From the NCBI GenBank assembly GCA_021781255.1, contig JAJXXG010000835.1:1-6658 (forward strand): a DNA stretch of 6,658 bases, read 5' to 3'. The notes beneath the pieces were generated by a model. That model was not told the origin of the DNA. It worked only from the letters and a program-made list of their open reading frames with translations, and did no database searches. This DNA comes from Acidobacteriota bacterium (GTDB lineage: Bacteria > Acidobacteriota > Terriglobia > Terriglobales > Acidobacteriaceae). The position numbers and the translations under genes were made by a program. How positions within the stretch are numbered: the first letter of the stretch is position 1; each line of letters opens with the position of its first letter. Of this stretch, positions 5,523-6,658 are shown one piece after another.

Positions 5523-6122
5523 ATGCCTGAAGCGAAGGAAAACCTTCTCATCGTCGACGATGAGCCTTCGATCCGAGCGACGTTATCGTGGGCGCTGACT
5601 GATTTCGGTTACCCGGTTCGAACAGCCGAAGACGGGTTCTCCGCATTGATCGAAATCCGCAAGCAGATTCCGGACATTGTCCTCTCCGATCTCAACATGC
5701 CGGGTATGTCTGGATTTGAGTTCCTCTCGGTGATTCGCCGCCGATTTCCCTCAATCCCGTTGATCGCCATGAGCGGCGCATTTCGCGGCGATGAGGCGTC
5801 ATCCGGGATTGCCGCCGATGCCTTCTTCCAGAAGGGCAGCGGCCTCCGGGCTTTGTTGAAGATCCTTGAAGAACTGCCCCGCCCGGACCGACTGTCAGCC
5901 TGGATTGCACCCCTCAAGGCACCCCTCTCGATTCAACGAAACGGACACGATGCCTCAGGAGAGTCCTGCGTTACGATCGAGTGCCCTGAGTGTTTGCGGC
6001 CTTTTAGCCAACTTGTCGGTGGTTCGCTCAGTGTTGTTCGAGAAGCGAATTGCGTGCACTGCCGCAATCCGATCTACTACACGATCATCGAGCCGGTCGA
6101 TTGGGGCCCGCTCGAGTGTTGA
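5523..6122 (+). CDS. Response regulator: receiver domain fused to a C-terminal CxxC...CxxC ribbon
   Basis: 199 residues. Residues 6-120 are a complete receiver domain: acidic pair Asp12/Asp13 (IVDDEP), phosphorylation site Asp56 (SDLNMPGMSG), switch Ser84 (AMSG) and Lys104 (FFQKGS). It should therefore accept phosphate from a histidine kinase, but no kinase gene is in the window. A linker rich in Pro and Leu (118-145) leads to a small module with Cys154/Cys157 (IECPEC) and Cys177/Cys180 (NCVHC), followed by IYYTIIEPVDW. This looks like a zinc ribbon and replaces the usual DNA-binding or enzymatic output. The output could be protein or nucleic-acid contact; this is not known. Start ATG 5523 has GGAGG six bases upstream; an upstream start at 5427 adds 32 unlike residues and is rejected. 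The following gene starts 54 bases later and is probably cotranscribed. Confidence 0.92.
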   Translation: MPEAKENLLIVDDEPSIRATLSWALTDFGYPVRTAEDGFSALIEIRKQIPDIVLSDLNMPGMSGFEFLSVIRRRFPSIPLIAMSGAFRGDEASSGIAADAFFQKGSGLRALLKILEELPRPDRLSAWIAPLKAPLSIQRNGHDASGESCVTIECPECLRPFSQLVGGSLSVVREANCVHCRNPIYYTIIEPVDWGPLEC

Positions 6123-6176
6123 GGCGTTCTAACCGTCAAGCGACTCCCCTCGTACTGCTCCATTCACGCGGCCGAA

Positions 6177-6629
6177 ATGCCAGGAAAAGCTGTTCCTATG
6201 CGCAACATCGCTGAACTGGACATGCTGTTGCGTGCGCAGGTCGAACTGCCCGCCCGCCTGAGGCTCGCCACAAATGAGTTTTGCGAAGACTGGAATCTTG
6301 TGACGGGAGATGCCGGCCGGCTCCAAAAGAAACTTAAGGCATTCGGATGGAATCTGATCAAGATCGACGGCCGGTCATTGGGAAGCGGGGTAGGTGAAAC
6401 TAATCAAGGAGCGATCCAGAGCGCCCTGGGGCATGCTCTTAGCCGCATAAGTGAACATCTGAATGCGGTGGGAGTGGCGCACATCACGCTGACGCAGTAT
6501 CAATGGTTCTCTCTGGCCGGCGTAATTCTTATTCCTTACCGGATTCAGCGGGGCGCAGTCCTGGATGTGACGGTTTCATCTCTCCCCGAAGTCCCCATTC
6601 CGATTCGAGCGGTTACAGGCGCGGCTTAA
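6177..6629 (+). CDS. 150-residue uncharacterised protein, Acidobacteriota-type; paralogue of the left-edge gene
   Basis: I recognise no function. Visible blocks are LLRAQVELPARLRLATNEF (17-35), CEDWNLV (36-42), FGWNLIKIDG (56-65), SGVGETNQGAIQSAL (70-84), the helix HALSRISEHLNAVGVAHITL (86-105) and a C-terminal beta-like part with PYRIQRGAVLD (120-130). The mixed alpha/beta look with a central conserved GW suggests a compact cytosolic domain; no signal or membrane segment and only one Cys. The start at 6177 has a weak ribosome binding site. ATG at 6198-6200 (MRNIAELDMLL) is an equal alternative and aligns better with the start of the left-edge paralogue. It is 54 bases after the response regulator on the same strand, so the two are probably one operon, and the protein may act with the regulator. 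After its stop only 29 bases remain, with nothing in them. Confidence 0.85.
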   Translation: MPGKAVPMRNIAELDMLLRAQVELPARLRLATNEFCEDWNLVTGDAGRLQKKLKAFGWNLIKIDGRSLGSGVGETNQGAIQSALGHALSRISEHLNAVGVAHITLTQYQWFSLAGVILIPYRIQRGAVLDVTVSSLPEVPIPIRAVTGAA

Positions 6630-6658
6630 TGGTGGTTTCGCTCTAGCAGCTGACGCCA

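Noticed and set aside
5612..5622. GGTTCGA, as in a tRNA T-arm
   Set aside because: It lies inside the receiver-domain coding sequence, and no acceptor stem or anticodon arm surrounds it.

Overview
The window looks like a piece of chromosome from a soil-type Acidobacteriota (Terriglobia) bacterium. This rests on remembered resemblance of several small proteins to Acidobacteriota-specific families: a response regulator with a C-terminal Cys ribbon, a ~150-residue uncharacterised protein, a SYLF protein next to an lmo0937-type peptide, and a Crp/Fnr regulator with a typical Acidobacteriota HTH. No database search was run. Base composition is moderately GC-rich, and visibly richer across the radical SAM gene.

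Left part (1-2852, all minus strand): an edge-truncated gene for an uncharacterised protein (1-179), whose TTG start overlaps the stop of an 88-residue hypothetical gene (176-442); about 290 bases without a gene; a peroxiredoxin-like gene broken by an in-frame TGA and with a lost C-terminus (733-1170); then a long intact B12-binding/radical SAM/DUF4070 gene related to the hopanoid C-2 methylase HpnP (1257-2852).

Middle (2853-4965): an lmo0937-type membrane peptide with no normal start codon (3099-3221) lies behind an intact secreted SYLF-domain protein (3295-3996), both on minus. A Crp/Fnr regulator (4309-4965, plus) is divergent from SYLF across a 312-base control region. Just after the regulator's stop are a good sigma70-like promoter and a nested, switch-like inverted-repeat structure. 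The structure abuts the stop codon of a convergent 58-residue Cys/His protein (5068-5244, minus).

Right part (5245-6658, plus): a response regulator with complete receiver residues and an unusual C-terminal CxxC...CxxC module in place of a DNA-binding domain (5523-6122). It is followed 54 bases later by a 150-residue protein (6177-6629) that is a paralogue of the truncated gene at the left edge.

Overall this is a regulatory and stress-type neighbourhood with small lineage-specific genes and two decaying genes. The most interesting items are the receiver/Cys-ribbon protein with its paralogue-family neighbour, the promoter and structured RNA candidate at 4976-5068, and the two broken genes. 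I see no mobile element, CRISPR array, tRNA or rRNA.
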